This document shows positions 6,257 to 13,307 of a DNA stretch of 24,001 nucleotides, piece after piece (positions within the stretch are counted from its first letter, which is position 1; each line of letters starts with the position of its first letter). A model generated the notes under the pieces. The model had not been told where the DNA came from and did no database searches. It was given only the letters and a program-made list of their open reading frames with translations. Source of the DNA: a virus. Location: positions 1-24,001 of the IMG/VR virus record IMGVR_UViG_3300006875_000163; one strand, written 5' to 3'. A program made the translations under genes and the position numbers.

Positions 6257-6535
6257 TTAATCCTTTCCTGCAGGTGGTGTATACTTGAATGCTTCTTGTC
6301 GTTTGATTTCTTTCTGATATGATTCGAATGTGTCTGATAGTTGTTTTATCTTTGCGTGCAAGGTGTCGAGTTCATGGCGCTGACAGAAGTTTGATTGTAG
6401 GAAATCTGTCTTCTCGTCATTAACCCATCGCGATTCACAGCACCATTGGATATGCTTGTATTGATTTATTATTTCATTACTACCACAGCCCGGGCACTTC
6501 GGGCCGCCTGTTGGTTTCCATTCATACGCGCTCAT
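6257..6535 (-). CDS. Zinc-ribbon hypothetical protein (92 aa)
   Basis: The N-terminal 40 residues hold CPGCGSNEI (C14, C17) and WCCES (C32, C33), spaced like a small zinc ribbon. A further CQRH pair follows at 51-54. The remainder is a coiled-coil segment (DTLHAKIKQLSDTFESYQKE). Such proteins often bind nucleic acid or scaffold protein contacts in phage early operons. The start overlaps the preceding gene by 14 nt and the stop is 3 nt before the next start. Confidence 0.7.
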   Translation of the reverse strand: MSAYEWKPTGGPKCPGCGSNEIINQYKHIQWCCESRWVNDEKTDFLQSNFCQRHELDTLHAKIKQLSDTFESYQKEIKRQEAFKYTPPAGKD

Positions 6536-6746
6536 TTTGTTTTTGTTTTTGTTTCTCTATCCTTTGTTCCCGCAACTCGATCACAGCTTCAGCCTGTTCG
6601 AATGCGATCTCTGCATTACGCTGTAAGGTTTCCTTGTTGTTTGGATTAGCCAACAGCCCAGTGAGAGCTTGGCCCACCAGATAGTCCAACAAATACATGC
6701 TGAGATATCCGGGATTCCGCACGCGGAAAGGATCTTTGTCGGACAT
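6522..6746 (-). CDS. Small hypothetical protein (74 aa)
   Basis: The product has a compact helical N-terminal part (NPGYLSMYLLDYLVGQALTG) and a long charged helix ending in a lysine/glutamine run (EKQKQKQNERV). No known domain is recognised. The start follows an A-rich leader. The gene lies 48 bp beyond the helicase, upstream of it in sequence order but downstream in transcription, and overlaps the zinc-ribbon gene. Confidence 0.65.
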   Translation of the reverse strand: MSDKDPFRVRNPGYLSMYLLDYLVGQALTGLLANPNNKETLQRNAEIAFEQAEAVIELREQRIEKQKQKQNERV

Positions 6747-6794
6747 TTTTGTTGCTTTGTTGGAGAGTTATGATATGATTTAGATATGGTTAAG

Positions 6795-8966
6795 TTAATT
6801 GACAGACTCTACAAGTTCCTCCTCATCATCTTCTTCCTCCTCAACCTCGACAACGCCAGAGGACTCGGCGGCTGTGAGATCTTCGGCGGTAAGTCTCACG
6901 ACCGCCGCCTTATCCTTGAGTGCCTTCTCAAGTTCGCCCGCCAGATCGACGTTCGATGAGCCGATTGCGTCCACGGATTTGAGTTTCCTCGCCAGCTTAG
7001 GAGCCATGTGATCACTGAGGATTGTGCCCTCGGGAACATAGATCTCTTGCAGTGTGTCGGTGAGGGTTGTGATACGGACACAACGACCGAGAGCTTGAGC
7101 AAACTCTTCGGCCCAATAGGTCATCGTTGATGCGACTTTGCGTGGTCGTGTGTGCTGGTAGCGATGATCCAGTGAGATACCCGTACCTCCTGAGGAGAGA
7201 GTGTAGATACAGAACTCAGTCTCACCATTGAGGAACGCTTGCACGTTCTCGTGTCGTTCCTTTTGGTTTTGATTGTGGAGCTTCATCTCTCTGAGCTTCT
7301 CATTCCGTGCAGCGAATGCATCCTTCGTCATCTCTCGGAAGATTCTCTCGCTTGTGTATTTGATGCCTTTGTGGAATGCGCGGAACTCTTCCTTGCTGAT
7401 GCCGATGTCATCAGACTTAGGCTTTCTTGCTTCATGAGGATTGTCAAGAATCCACATGCCCATCTTCGCAGCGATCTCTGCCGCGCGCGTCTCGGGCAGA
7501 AGCTCCTCGGGCTTGATCTCTTTGTTGCCGCCCCAGATTAAGGAGATCTTGTCTTTAGTTAGACCCTTAGACTTGAAGTATTCAGACTCACAGAGCTTCA
7601 TGACTAGCTCCTTGAGAGTCTCGGTGAAGCGGATCGCTATGACTGGCGCATAGCCTTGTTGGTGAGCGGCGATCGCATCAGCGACCCATGTGTCTACAGT
7701 AGCAAGCTCGGCCGCTCGGGCCATGACCATGAAGGCGACCATGACTTGACCTTGTGGATCTATGCTGCGACCTGTTCTTTCAATGGCCTCAAGATAATTC
7801 TTCATCGCATTCTTGAGCATGTTCTTGTTGGCCTCGTCGGTGATCTCAAAGAGCTTGACTTTGTTGAGGGCCTTCACCTTTTGAGGATCGCCCGGCGGCT
7901 TAACAAGGCGATCGCCCAGCGCACCGGCCCAGCGTTCGAGTGCTGCTGCATTCGCCGAGCGGGGATCTGCGCCGAGGGTAAGAGTGCGAGCGAACTCTGG
8001 GAATGTCTCTCGCGTGAGAGGTCTTGCTCCATACGGCAAGCGCATGGCAAGAGTCATGAACATCGTATCCCATACAGTCACGGCGGGCGTGGCTGAAGTG
8101 AAGACCCACTTGATAGATGGGAATTGAAGGAAGGCTTCTAAGTATTTAGTGCGCTTAGACTTCTCCTTCTTGATCTCCTGACACTCGTCGAGAATGATAA
8201 GCTTGGGCGCTGCTTGCTCTGGCAGGTTAAAGCGGATGACCTTTGTAGCTTGGCCGAAGATCTCCACTGTTTCCTCCTTAAAGAAGTTCTTGTTCTTCGT
8301 GGAGAAGACTTCGTTGTATGACCACACGTCGACGGCCAGCCCGACGCTTTCGAGACCTAGCTTTTTGAGAGTGTCCCTAAAATCCAGCACCACGGACTTC
8401 TTGGTGATGATTAGGATCGGTGGGAATAATCCTAAGAAGTTACAGAACTTTTGCGGGTCATGTTTCTGTAGCCACAGTGCGAGACCGGCGGCGATCCAGC
8501 TCTTACCTTTGCCGGTGCCGAGTGGGACAAGTGCGCCGTTGAGATTGTCTTTGTACAACACATCGAGCAGCGCGGCGATAGCTTTCTTCTGTTGGGGTTT
8601 GAAGTCGAGACCGTTGGGGAGTTTGATGTCGATTGTGGAGTAAGTTCTTTTTTCTCGAAGAGCAGCTTCCTCTGCGAGGCGCAATGCTTCCTTCTGTTGG
8701 CGCAACGGAGCTTGATTAACCCAGCCTTGAAGAAATCCCAACAACGTAGCGTAGTCTAGTTTGATGGATGGAACGACAGCAAGACTAAGCTCACGCTGCA
8801 AGAAGTCCCACTCATAAGGCTCCTTGCGATAGAGATCTGTCAGCTTCTTTGCTTGCGCTCGCGCGGTGGTGAGAGCGGTCTGTTGAAGACGATCTTCTTT
8901 GCTGGTATAGGTTGGTTCTGCTGGCGCGGCTTTCTTAACGCCAGATGGGGTTGAAAAGATATTCAT
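6795..8966 (-). CDS. Superfamily 2 DNA helicase/translocase (SNF2/DEAD-like), 723 aa
   Basis: Motif I is PLGTGKGKS (148-156), motif II DECQ (259-262, LIILDECQEI), motif III TSATP (289-293). In the C-terminal lobe there is LSSGGTGISL and motif VI QALGRCVRI (624-632). This is a full two-lobe SF2 ATPase. The N-terminal 120 residues form an extra charged domain, and the last 15 residues are almost all acidic (EVEEEEDDEEELVE). That tail could mimic DNA or bind a basic partner. The phage replication/recombination setting suggests a role in replication initiation, fork remodelling or recombination. No DNA polymerase or primase is in the window. Confidence 0.88.
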   Translation of the reverse strand: MNIFSTPSGVKKAAPAEPTYTSKEDRLQQTALTTARAQAKKLTDLYRKEPYEWDFLQRELSLAVVPSIKLDYATLLGFLQGWVNQAPLRQQKEALRLAEEAALREKRTYSTIDIKLPNGLDFKPQQKKAIAALLDVLYKDNLNGALVPLGTGKGKSWIAAGLALWLQKHDPQKFCNFLGLFPPILIITKKSVVLDFRDTLKKLGLESVGLAVDVWSYNEVFSTKNKNFFKEETVEIFGQATKVIRFNLPEQAAPKLIILDECQEIKKEKSKRTKYLEAFLQFPSIKWVFTSATPAVTVWDTMFMTLAMRLPYGARPLTRETFPEFARTLTLGADPRSANAAALERWAGALGDRLVKPPGDPQKVKALNKVKLFEITDEANKNMLKNAMKNYLEAIERTGRSIDPQGQVMVAFMVMARAAELATVDTWVADAIAAHQQGYAPVIAIRFTETLKELVMKLCESEYFKSKGLTKDKISLIWGGNKEIKPEELLPETRAAEIAAKMGMWILDNPHEARKPKSDDIGISKEEFRAFHKGIKYTSERIFREMTKDAFAARNEKLREMKLHNQNQKERHENVQAFLNGETEFCIYTLSSGGTGISLDHRYQHTRPRKVASTMTYWAEEFAQALGRCVRITTLTDTLQEIYVPEGTILSDHMAPKLARKLKSVDAIGSSNVDLAGELEKALKDKAAVVRLTAEDLTAAESSGVVEVEEEEDDEEELVESVN

Positions 8967-8970
8967 AATA

Positions 8971-9276
8971 TTATAGGTCCATCAACTTCGCGATCACTTC
9001 CTCAGCGTTCTTGAAACCGTAGGCTTGAGGCGTTCTTGAGATCAGAGAGATGTACTCGCCAAAGACAATACTCTCTGCGGTTGGTTTGTCAAGCATGGCG
9101 AAGGATTTATTCAGGGCATCGCGCCTATTGAGGAGAGGCGTAAGCTTTTTCTGCACCGCAAGCATCTCATCCTCCAGCCGTTGGCGTAAGACTACATTCT
9201 TGGTAGTAGCCTTGTCCATCTTGGCTTTGAGGCGTGCTGCTTCCTTCTGACATTTCTTCTGTAGGTTTTTGTTCAT
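8971..9276 (-). CDS. Coiled-coil hypothetical protein (101 aa)
   Basis: The N-terminal half is a lysine/glutamate/alanine coiled coil (KKCQKEAARLKAKMDKATTK). A smaller helical domain follows (SIVFGEYISLISRTPQAYGF; NAEEVIAKLM). The start at 9276 overlaps the end of the preceding gene by 110 nt, an unusual length for this compact operon. Internal ATGs at 9219 and 9165 would shorten the overlap. The frame ends 5 nt before the helicase ATG. Function unknown. Confidence 0.65.
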   Translation of the reverse strand: MNKNLQKKCQKEAARLKAKMDKATTKNVVLRQRLEDEMLAVQKKLTPLLNRRDALNKSFAMLDKPTAESIVFGEYISLISRTPQAYGFKNAEEVIAKLMDL

Positions 9277-9880
9277 CTTGTTGTGGTTGATTTTCTTGGT
9301 TAATTTTTTCTAACAGACCGCGAGTGTCTACAATACGGAGAACTTCTTCGATGGGAAAGTAACAGTTGATGTTGTTGAACGCACCTTTTAGGGCATCATT
9401 GAGTTGTCTACTCTTATTCAAATAAACTTCCTCGCCCTGCGATGTGATCGCGGCGGCGACTTCGAATGCTTTCTGTTTGGTGAATAGCTTCGCCTTCGAC
9501 AAGGCGTCGGCGATCATTTCGATCCTGAGTTCCTCCGCTTTTTTGTGGAGGAAGGATATGTCAGAGGCAAGGTGGTTTGCTCGTAGTGTTCTCCGTCTTT
9601 CGTCGGAAAGGTTCCACTCGGTCGCGTCCCAGATGACGCTGTAGGATAATCCGTCCTCGTCGACTCTCTGAATATAGATATGCTCACCCGCGCAGTGAGC
9701 TTTGATCCAGTCCGCTGTTTCATTTGAAGCAACAATCGCATGGGCAAGATTATTCCCTGGAGTTCTTCGGATGAAGTGACCTCGTTCTGTATCGACATGA
9801 CAAGAACAGGCTGGGAAAAGCAATCCCCAGAGGGATTCGCTTGTGATGATTTCTTTTTCGTTTTCATTTTGAGGAAGCAT
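9167..9880 (-). CDS. Hypothetical protein following rpoN (237 aa)
   Basis: The start lies inside the end of the rpoN-like gene (17-nt overlap), so the two are probably translated together. The protein has a mixed N-terminal domain with two cysteines and histidine (FPACSCHVD; AHCAGEHIYI), a helical middle (ISFLHKKAEELRIEMIADAL; LFTKQKAFEVAAAITSQ) and a low-complexity Q/E/S/T tail from about residue 196. That tail lies in the 110-nt overlap with the next gene. Close linkage to sigma-54 makes it a candidate modulator (anti-sigma or adaptor), but no such family is recognised. Confidence 0.7.
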   Translation of the reverse strand: MLPQNENEKEIITSESLWGLLFPACSCHVDTERGHFIRRTPGNNLAHAIVASNETADWIKAHCAGEHIYIQRVDEDGLSYSVIWDATEWNLSDERRRTLRANHLASDISFLHKKAEELRIEMIADALSKAKLFTKQKAFEVAAAITSQGEEVYLNKSRQLNDALKGAFNNINCYFPIEEVLRIVDTRGLLEKINQENQPQQDEQKPTEEMSEGSSTPQSQDGQGYYQECSLTPTAGG

Positions 9881-11153
9881 AGACTTTACGGAGATGCGAG
9901 GGTTGAATGCCTAGTTCGGCTCTGTACTTGGCGATTGTGCGGCGAGCGATTGTGTTCTTGAGAAGAACAACGATGTCCTCGTCGCTAAGAGGTCTTGACT
10001 TGTCCTCGCGTGAGATGATCTCTGCGATTTGGTTTTTTATAGACAGGTTACTCTGCATGGTATTTTCATTGTGGTTTATGATTGCGCTGGTGAAGAAGAA
10101 ACGGAGTTCGTATGTCCCGTGCGGCGTGCTGATGTATTTGTTATGGACTGCGCGTGAGACTGTGGTCTCATGGATCTCGCACACGGTGGCGATCTGCGCC
10201 ATGATGAGCGGCTTGAGATCTTTGATATTCCCGGTCTTGAAGAACTCAGATTGATAATCTACAATAGCCTTCGTGACACTGAAGAGTGTCGACTGGCGCT
10301 GAGTGATTGAGCGAATCAGAAACTTACCTTGCTTCACGCGATCTCGGATGTATTCTCTGTCCGCCGCAGAGAGCTTGTCGAGATAGTTGAGGTAAGTCTG
10401 ATTGATCTTGTAGATTGGAAGACGCTCGGACGGGATCGTAATGTTGAAGTCTTTGTCGAGAAAGATCTCTGCGTCTTTGGGCGTGTGCGTTGAAGAGGAG
10501 AATTCGGAGGCTGGGTTGTAGTTTAGTTTGCTTAGAGATTTATAGAGATTCTCTATGGTCGTAAAGGTTTCGTTGTATTTTTTGCTTAAGAGAGGAATCT
10601 GTCTTCGTGTAAATAGATCTTCGTCTTGTTGGAGGATCTTGTATGCTAGTGAGTCTTCTGGAAGTTGGAGACAGAGACAATCAGCCAGACCAAGTGCGCC
10701 TAAGCCTTTGGGTTCGAGAGTTCTTATGAATCTAAGTGCATCCCGTTGCGGTGTGCTTAGTGCATCAAGATCGCCCGTGTAAAATCCCCGCTCGTCGAGC
10801 AGATGTATAATGCTCGTATCGTGTTGCGCTATAAGAAGTTCTCTTAACAAGTATTCTTCAAGAGTCTCATCTCTTGATGGATTATTCTCAAGAGGATATT
10901 CCTCTCGGGCGGGCAGGCTGTAAGAACTAGTCCACTGCATGTCTTGCGGCAACTCTGCTTTGTCATTCCGAAAAAGAATTTCTTCTTCGGGCGTGTCTCT
11001 ATCGAGGAGTTCGACACATGGATTATCTCCGACAAAAGACTCCATCAGATTGTGGAGTTCACACAGCGGTGCCTGTAGCAAGGCGAGAGACTGCTGAAGT
11101 TGTGGACTCAGGATAAGACTCTGAGTCTGATTAAGTGCGAGAGAAAACTTCAT
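9864..11153 (-). CDS. rpoN-like: Phage-encoded sigma-54 factor (RpoN-like), 429 aa
   Basis: The N-terminus matches sigma-54 region I: SLALNQTQSLILSPQLQQSL and ALLQAPLCELHN, then DNPCVEL, parallel to the Q-rich region I of bacterial RpoN. The C-terminal half has the conserved core (RSITQRQSTLFSVTKAIVDY, FFKTGNIKDLKPLIMAQIA, HETTVSRAVHNKYISTPHG, YELRFFF). The RpoN box is ARRTIAKYRA at 403-412, against the consensus ARRTVAKYRE. The length is slightly below the usual 450-500 because acidic region II is short. Region I is kept, so it should still need an ATP-driven activator, which the same operon supplies at 4,937-5,782. It is the first gene of the long minus operon and has a -24/-12 promoter of its own, 24 nt of predicted leader upstream. 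This implies positive autoregulation. Confidence 0.95.
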   Translation of the reverse strand: MKFSLALNQTQSLILSPQLQQSLALLQAPLCELHNLMESFVGDNPCVELLDRDTPEEEILFRNDKAELPQDMQWTSSYSLPAREEYPLENNPSRDETLEEYLLRELLIAQHDTSIIHLLDERGFYTGDLDALSTPQRDALRFIRTLEPKGLGALGLADCLCLQLPEDSLAYKILQQDEDLFTRRQIPLLSKKYNETFTTIENLYKSLSKLNYNPASEFSSSTHTPKDAEIFLDKDFNITIPSERLPIYKINQTYLNYLDKLSAADREYIRDRVKQGKFLIRSITQRQSTLFSVTKAIVDYQSEFFKTGNIKDLKPLIMAQIATVCEIHETTVSRAVHNKYISTPHGTYELRFFFTSAIINHNENTMQSNLSIKNQIAEIISREDKSRPLSDEDIVVLLKNTIARRTIAKYRAELGIQPSHLRKVYASSK

Positions 11154-11188
11154 TTTGGCTAGTGGTGGTTGTTAGCCTATGCAAAGGA

Positions 11189-11204
11189 GCTTCTAGTGTG
11201 CCAA
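11189..11204 (-). promoter_or_regulatory. Candidate sigma-54 promoter P1 (rpoN operon)
   Basis: On the minus strand TTGGCACACTAGAAGC has GG at 11202-11201 and GC at 11190-11189, exact sigma-54 spacing. The -24 half (TTGGCAC) matches the bacterial consensus. The predicted start near 11177 leaves a 24-nt leader before the rpoN ATG at 11153. The -24 element is the right arm of a perfect dyad (GTGCCAA, 3 nt, TTGGCAC), and a third half-site lies at 11223-11228. It shares 18 of 22 positions with P2. Confidence 0.75.
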
Positions 11205-11228
11205 GTTTTGGCACCTGTGAGATGCCAA
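11199..11228 (-). repeat. Alternating TGCCAA/TTGGCA half-sites over P1
   Basis: Three half-sites occur within 30 bp: TGCCAA at 11199-11204, TTGGCA at 11208-11213 and TGCCAA at 11223-11228 (plus-strand orientation), giving two overlapping dyads. The proximal one contains the -24 box of P1. This could be an operator for a regulator that competes with sigma-54, or extra sigma-54 docking sites. A dyad of the same kind overlaps P2 and P5. Confidence 0.5.
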
Positions 11229-11253
11229 GGCGTGAGACACTCTGAAAATCCAA

Positions 11254-11293
11254 CAAAAAAGCCTCTGTGAGATTGCTCCCACAGAGGCTTTGT
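11254..11293 (-). terminator. Rho-independent terminator of the 215-aa gene
   Basis: A perfect 11-bp stem (AAGCCTCTGTG at 11259-11269 with its complement at 11280-11290, 10-nt loop) is followed on the minus strand by a run of six U (11255-11260, partly in the stem). It lies 52 bp past the stop of the gene at 11,345 and just before promoter P1, so it separates that gene from the rpoN operon. Confidence 0.85.
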
Positions 11294-11344
11294 GATTTGG
11301 GTTGATTATTTTTATCTACTCAATCACTCGATCGAGTAAAACTA

Positions 11345-11992
11345 TTAGACCTTCGCGGCCTTCTTCGCCTCGCGCTTGGCCTTCGCGGCCGAGAGTTCGT
11401 TGGCCTTGGCGAGAAGCTGCGCCAGAGAGGCGATGAGGTTAGACTGCTTGGCGATCGCAGCGTCCTTGTCGCTGACGTTGAGAGAACGGGCGATATCGTC
11501 AGACCACTCGCCAGCGAGGGCAAACACAATCGAGCCGATCTCAGAGCGAATGCTTTCGATCTTCTTGAGGACAGACTTCTCAGTCTCACGATCCGCAGAG
11601 ACGCCATAGATGAAGGCGGCGAAGTAGTCCGGAGTGTTGCCCTTGCTGAGATAGGCTTCAGAAGCGTCCTCAGAGATATCCAGCAAGTGCTCGCTGACCA
11701 GATCGCTCAGCGCATTAGAGATGCGCTTGGTCTCGGTGACAGAGCCGTCTTCGTTCTTCACCTTCGTGACGTGCTCGGTCGGGATCTCAGCGAGAGCTTC
11801 GCCGCGCTTGACCCAATACTGCAGGTCAGAAACCGCCAAGACAGGCTTCTGGAAGGAGACGATGCGCTCGGGAGACTTTGCAGTCTTGCGGACATGACGC
11901 TCCGCGGTGGTGAAGATAGGATTGCCGTCGGTGTCGCTCTGGAAGACAGAGCCAGCAAACGAGGCAACGAGTTCGAGGTTCTTAGTGCTCAT
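11345..11992 (-). CDS. Monocistronic 215-aa protein with basic tail, unknown
   Basis: No family was recognised. The N-terminal part (NLELVASFAGSVFQSDTDGN; FTTAERHVRKTAKSPE) looks folded with beta strands. The middle is acidic and helical (SNALSDLVSEHLLDISEDAS), and the last 25 residues are an Ala/Lys-rich helix (AKAKREAKKAAKV) like histone- or SSB-linked tails, suggesting DNA or RNA binding. The gene stands alone: promoter P2 with a 98-nt leader in front, a strong terminator behind, and an A-rich leader without Shine-Dalgarno. Codons end in G/C more than its neighbours. Together these imply high, separately controlled expression, as for a phage DNA-binding or nucleoid-type protein. Confidence 0.8.
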   Translation of the reverse strand: MSTKNLELVASFAGSVFQSDTDGNPIFTTAERHVRKTAKSPERIVSFQKPVLAVSDLQYWVKRGEALAEIPTEHVTKVKNEDGSVTETKRISNALSDLVSEHLLDISEDASEAYLSKGNTPDYFAAFIYGVSADRETEKSVLKKIESIRSEIGSIVFALAGEWSDDIARSLNVSDKDAAIAKQSNLIASLAQLLAKANELSAAKAKREAKKAAKV

Positions 11993-12101
11993 GATGTTTT
12001 ATTTTTGTTTCTAACTTTGTTGGTAGTTTGTTTTGGGATGTTTACGGTCGCGCGACCTTAGACATTTCGCTCATCACCAACGGGACTTGCAAAGCGATAG
12101 A

Positions 12102-12117
12102 GCTTCTTGAATGCCAA
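12102..12117 (-). promoter_or_regulatory. Candidate sigma-54 promoter P2 (215-aa gene)
   Basis: Minus-strand TTGGCATTCAAGAAGC has GG at 12115-12114 and GC at 12103-12102 with exact spacing. The predicted start is near 12090, 98 nt before the ATG at 11992. The block AAAACTTGGCA, four variable bases, AGAAGCT is shared with P1. The -24 box is one arm of a dyad (GCCAAG, 6 nt, CTTGGC). It lies directly after the terminator at 12133-12184. Confidence 0.72.
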
Positions 12118-12132
12118 GTTTTATCTTGGCGT

Positions 12133-12184
12133 AAAAAAGCTCCACAAAGAGAAGCCCTCCGTAAAGGGCTTGTGCTTTATGGAG
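12133..12184 (-). terminator. Rho-independent terminator of the promoter-proximal minus cluster
   Basis: On the minus strand a bipartite hairpin forms. CTCCA pairs with TGGAG (outer), AAAG with CTTT (middle) and AAGCCCT with AGGGCTT (inner, 6-nt loop). It is followed by C and six U. It starts 3 bp after the stop of the 57-aa gene and ends about 16 bp before promoter P2, so it insulates P2 from upstream transcription. Confidence 0.82.
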
Positions 12185-12186
12185 AG

Positions 12187-12360
12187 TTAATTACCTCCGA
12201 GAATCTGACCGAGTTCTTCGGCGGTGAGGTTGAAGTCTACACTGAGGACGTTATCTGAGAGGATACGTTGGATGTATGTGTGAATGTCTAGCGTATTTGA
12301 GACAGGTGCTAAGCAATAGCTGTAAAAGCCTTTGATATGTGAGGGAATTATGATTATCAT
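12187..12360 (-). CDS. Small hypothetical protein (57 aa)
   Basis: The ATG at 12360 lies 3 nt after the stop of the zinc-ribbon gene; the stop TAA is at 12187, right at the terminator. The product begins MIIIIPSHIKGFYSYCLAPV and ends FNLTAEELGQILGGN. It looks like a small alpha/beta protein. The opposite strand has an open frame here (12,028-12,258) but no initiation context, and it crosses the terminator and P2. This minus frame is better supported. No family recognised. Confidence 0.6.
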   Translation of the reverse strand: MIIIIPSHIKGFYSYCLAPVSNTLDIHTYIQRILSDNVLSVDFNLTAEELGQILGGN

Positions 12361-12363
12361 ATG

Positions 12364-12624
12364 TTATGCATCTTTGATGTTTATAACACAAGTGCCTTGT
12401 TGAAACGCTGCGCCATTCGTACCTTTTGCCTTGCGGGCAGTGACTCTTTTATGCACGCGAAAAGCATCAGGATGCATAGGCTGCACTGAGCCGCCTGTCT
12501 TGTGGCCGAAGTTCAATGCGCCTTTGTAAGACCATTGCGGGGCGCATTTGATGCACCTGTCAAAGCCGAGAGCTTTGCGCTCGGTGTCGATGATTTGGAG
12601 GCAACGAAGACAGCGATTTGTCAT
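12364..12624 (-). CDS. Zinc-ribbon protein (86 aa)
   Basis: The ATG at 12624 overlaps the upstream stop (ATGA) and has a good Shine-Dalgarno (AGGAAAGGA, spaced about 11 nt, or GGAAG at about 7). This start is preferred over the ATG at 12651. Two CxxC knuckles (CLRC at 5-8, CIKC at 24-27) form a compact four-cysteine zinc site. A basic C-terminal domain with HKTGGS and RVHKRVTARKAKGTNGA follows, likely for nucleic-acid binding. Function unknown. Confidence 0.72.
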   Translation of the reverse strand: MTNRCLRCLQIIDTERKALGFDRCIKCAPQWSYKGALNFGHKTGGSVQPMHPDAFRVHKRVTARKAKGTNGAAFQQGTCVINIKDA

Positions 12625-12746
12625 AGGAGTTCTTCCTTTCCTAAATCCCATCCTCCTAAATCGTCAGAAGGCTCATCGTCGTAGATGCTCAATTCGCGAC
12701 GCAAGTCTTCGAGTGTTGGTTGTTCGTCTTGTGGTTCTTCGTTCAT
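12621..12746 (-). CDS. Small acidic hypothetical protein (41 aa)
   Basis: I chose the ATG at 12746, 10 nt after the previous stop. An in-frame ATG at 12782 would overlap that gene by 26 nt. The product (MNEEPQDEQPTLEDLRRELS and onward) is very acidic with one amphipathic helix, and its end (GGWDLGKEELL) codes the Shine-Dalgarno of the next gene. Small acidic phage proteins are often inhibitors or DNA mimics, but nothing here shows that. Confidence 0.55.
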   Translation of the reverse strand: MNEEPQDEQPTLEDLRRELSIYDDEPSDDLGGWDLGKEELL

Positions 12747-12756
12747 TGGAGTTTTA

Positions 12757-12978
12757 TTAAAAGATTCGTCTTCCGTCTTCATAATAACGATCAGGCATTT
12801 CGTCGCTGTATTCCTCAAACGCCCAGCGCTCGTGACAACGGTCGCAGACTGCACTCCGTGCCTTTGGAGGCATCAAAACGCTGCAATTAGCGCAATGGAA
12901 ACGCTCTGCGCCGTTCTCGTCGATGACAGGACAGCCGCCCGGCTCGTGGCCGCAGCATGGATAATCTTCACAGGCCAT
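12757..12978 (-). CDS. Small cysteine-rich zinc protein (73 aa)
   Basis: The sequence MACEDYPCCGHEPGGCP at the start, with cysteines at 3, 8, 9 and 16 and His11, is a short motif recurrent in small phage zinc proteins. It is followed by a second ribbon CANC (29-32) and CDRC (45-48). The C-terminus is acidic and aromatic (EEYSDEMPDRYYEDGRRIF). Two zinc sites are likely. Position in the first-transcribed cluster suggests an early host-interaction or regulatory role; the actual function is unknown. Confidence 0.75.
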   Translation of the reverse strand: MACEDYPCCGHEPGGCPVIDENGAERFHCANCSVLMPPKARSAVCDRCHERWAFEEYSDEMPDRYYEDGRRIF

Positions 12979-12980
12979 AA

Positions 12981-13298
12981 TTAAAAATCTTTATGAGTTT
13001 CAACAAAGTTCTTGCCGTTTATGAGGCCACAAGCCTGACCTGTGAGCTTGAAATGCAAGCCGAGAAAGAGCTTGATCAAGCGAATCTTAACGGGCGTGAA
13101 TCTTGGATCATTATTAGTCGGCTCCATAAAGTCGCTCCATAATTCTTGCACCATTCCGCTTGTGTACGTCACGGCGTGGATTTCTCGCACTGGCTCCATG
13201 TCGGAGATTTGGACGTGTTCAATATGTTCATCAAGCCTTTGATTGAAGTAATGAGTCAACATCCTTTCGGCTTCTTGTTTGTTTATTGTTATTTTCAT
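12981..13298 (-). CDS. Hypothetical protein (105 aa)
   Basis: The product is helical at the start (KITINKQEAERMLTHYFNQR), then beta-like (EHVQISDMEPVREIHAVTYT) and helical again (VKIRLIKLFLGLHFKLTGQA). There are no cysteine clusters or nucleotide-binding motifs. The start follows an A-rich leader (ACTAAACAAAATG). Its stop precedes the next gene by 2 nt. No family recognised. Confidence 0.7.
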   Translation of the reverse strand: MKITINKQEAERMLTHYFNQRLDEHIEHVQISDMEPVREIHAVTYTSGMVQELWSDFMEPTNNDPRFTPVKIRLIKLFLGLHFKLTGQACGLINGKNFVETHKDF

Positions 13299-13307
13299 TT
13301 TGTTTAG

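Noticed and set aside
12028-12258. Plus-strand open frame of 76 codons
   Set aside because: It crosses a clear minus-strand terminator and the P2 promoter, has no initiation site, and is isolated on the wrong strand; the minus-strand 57-aa gene explains the region better.
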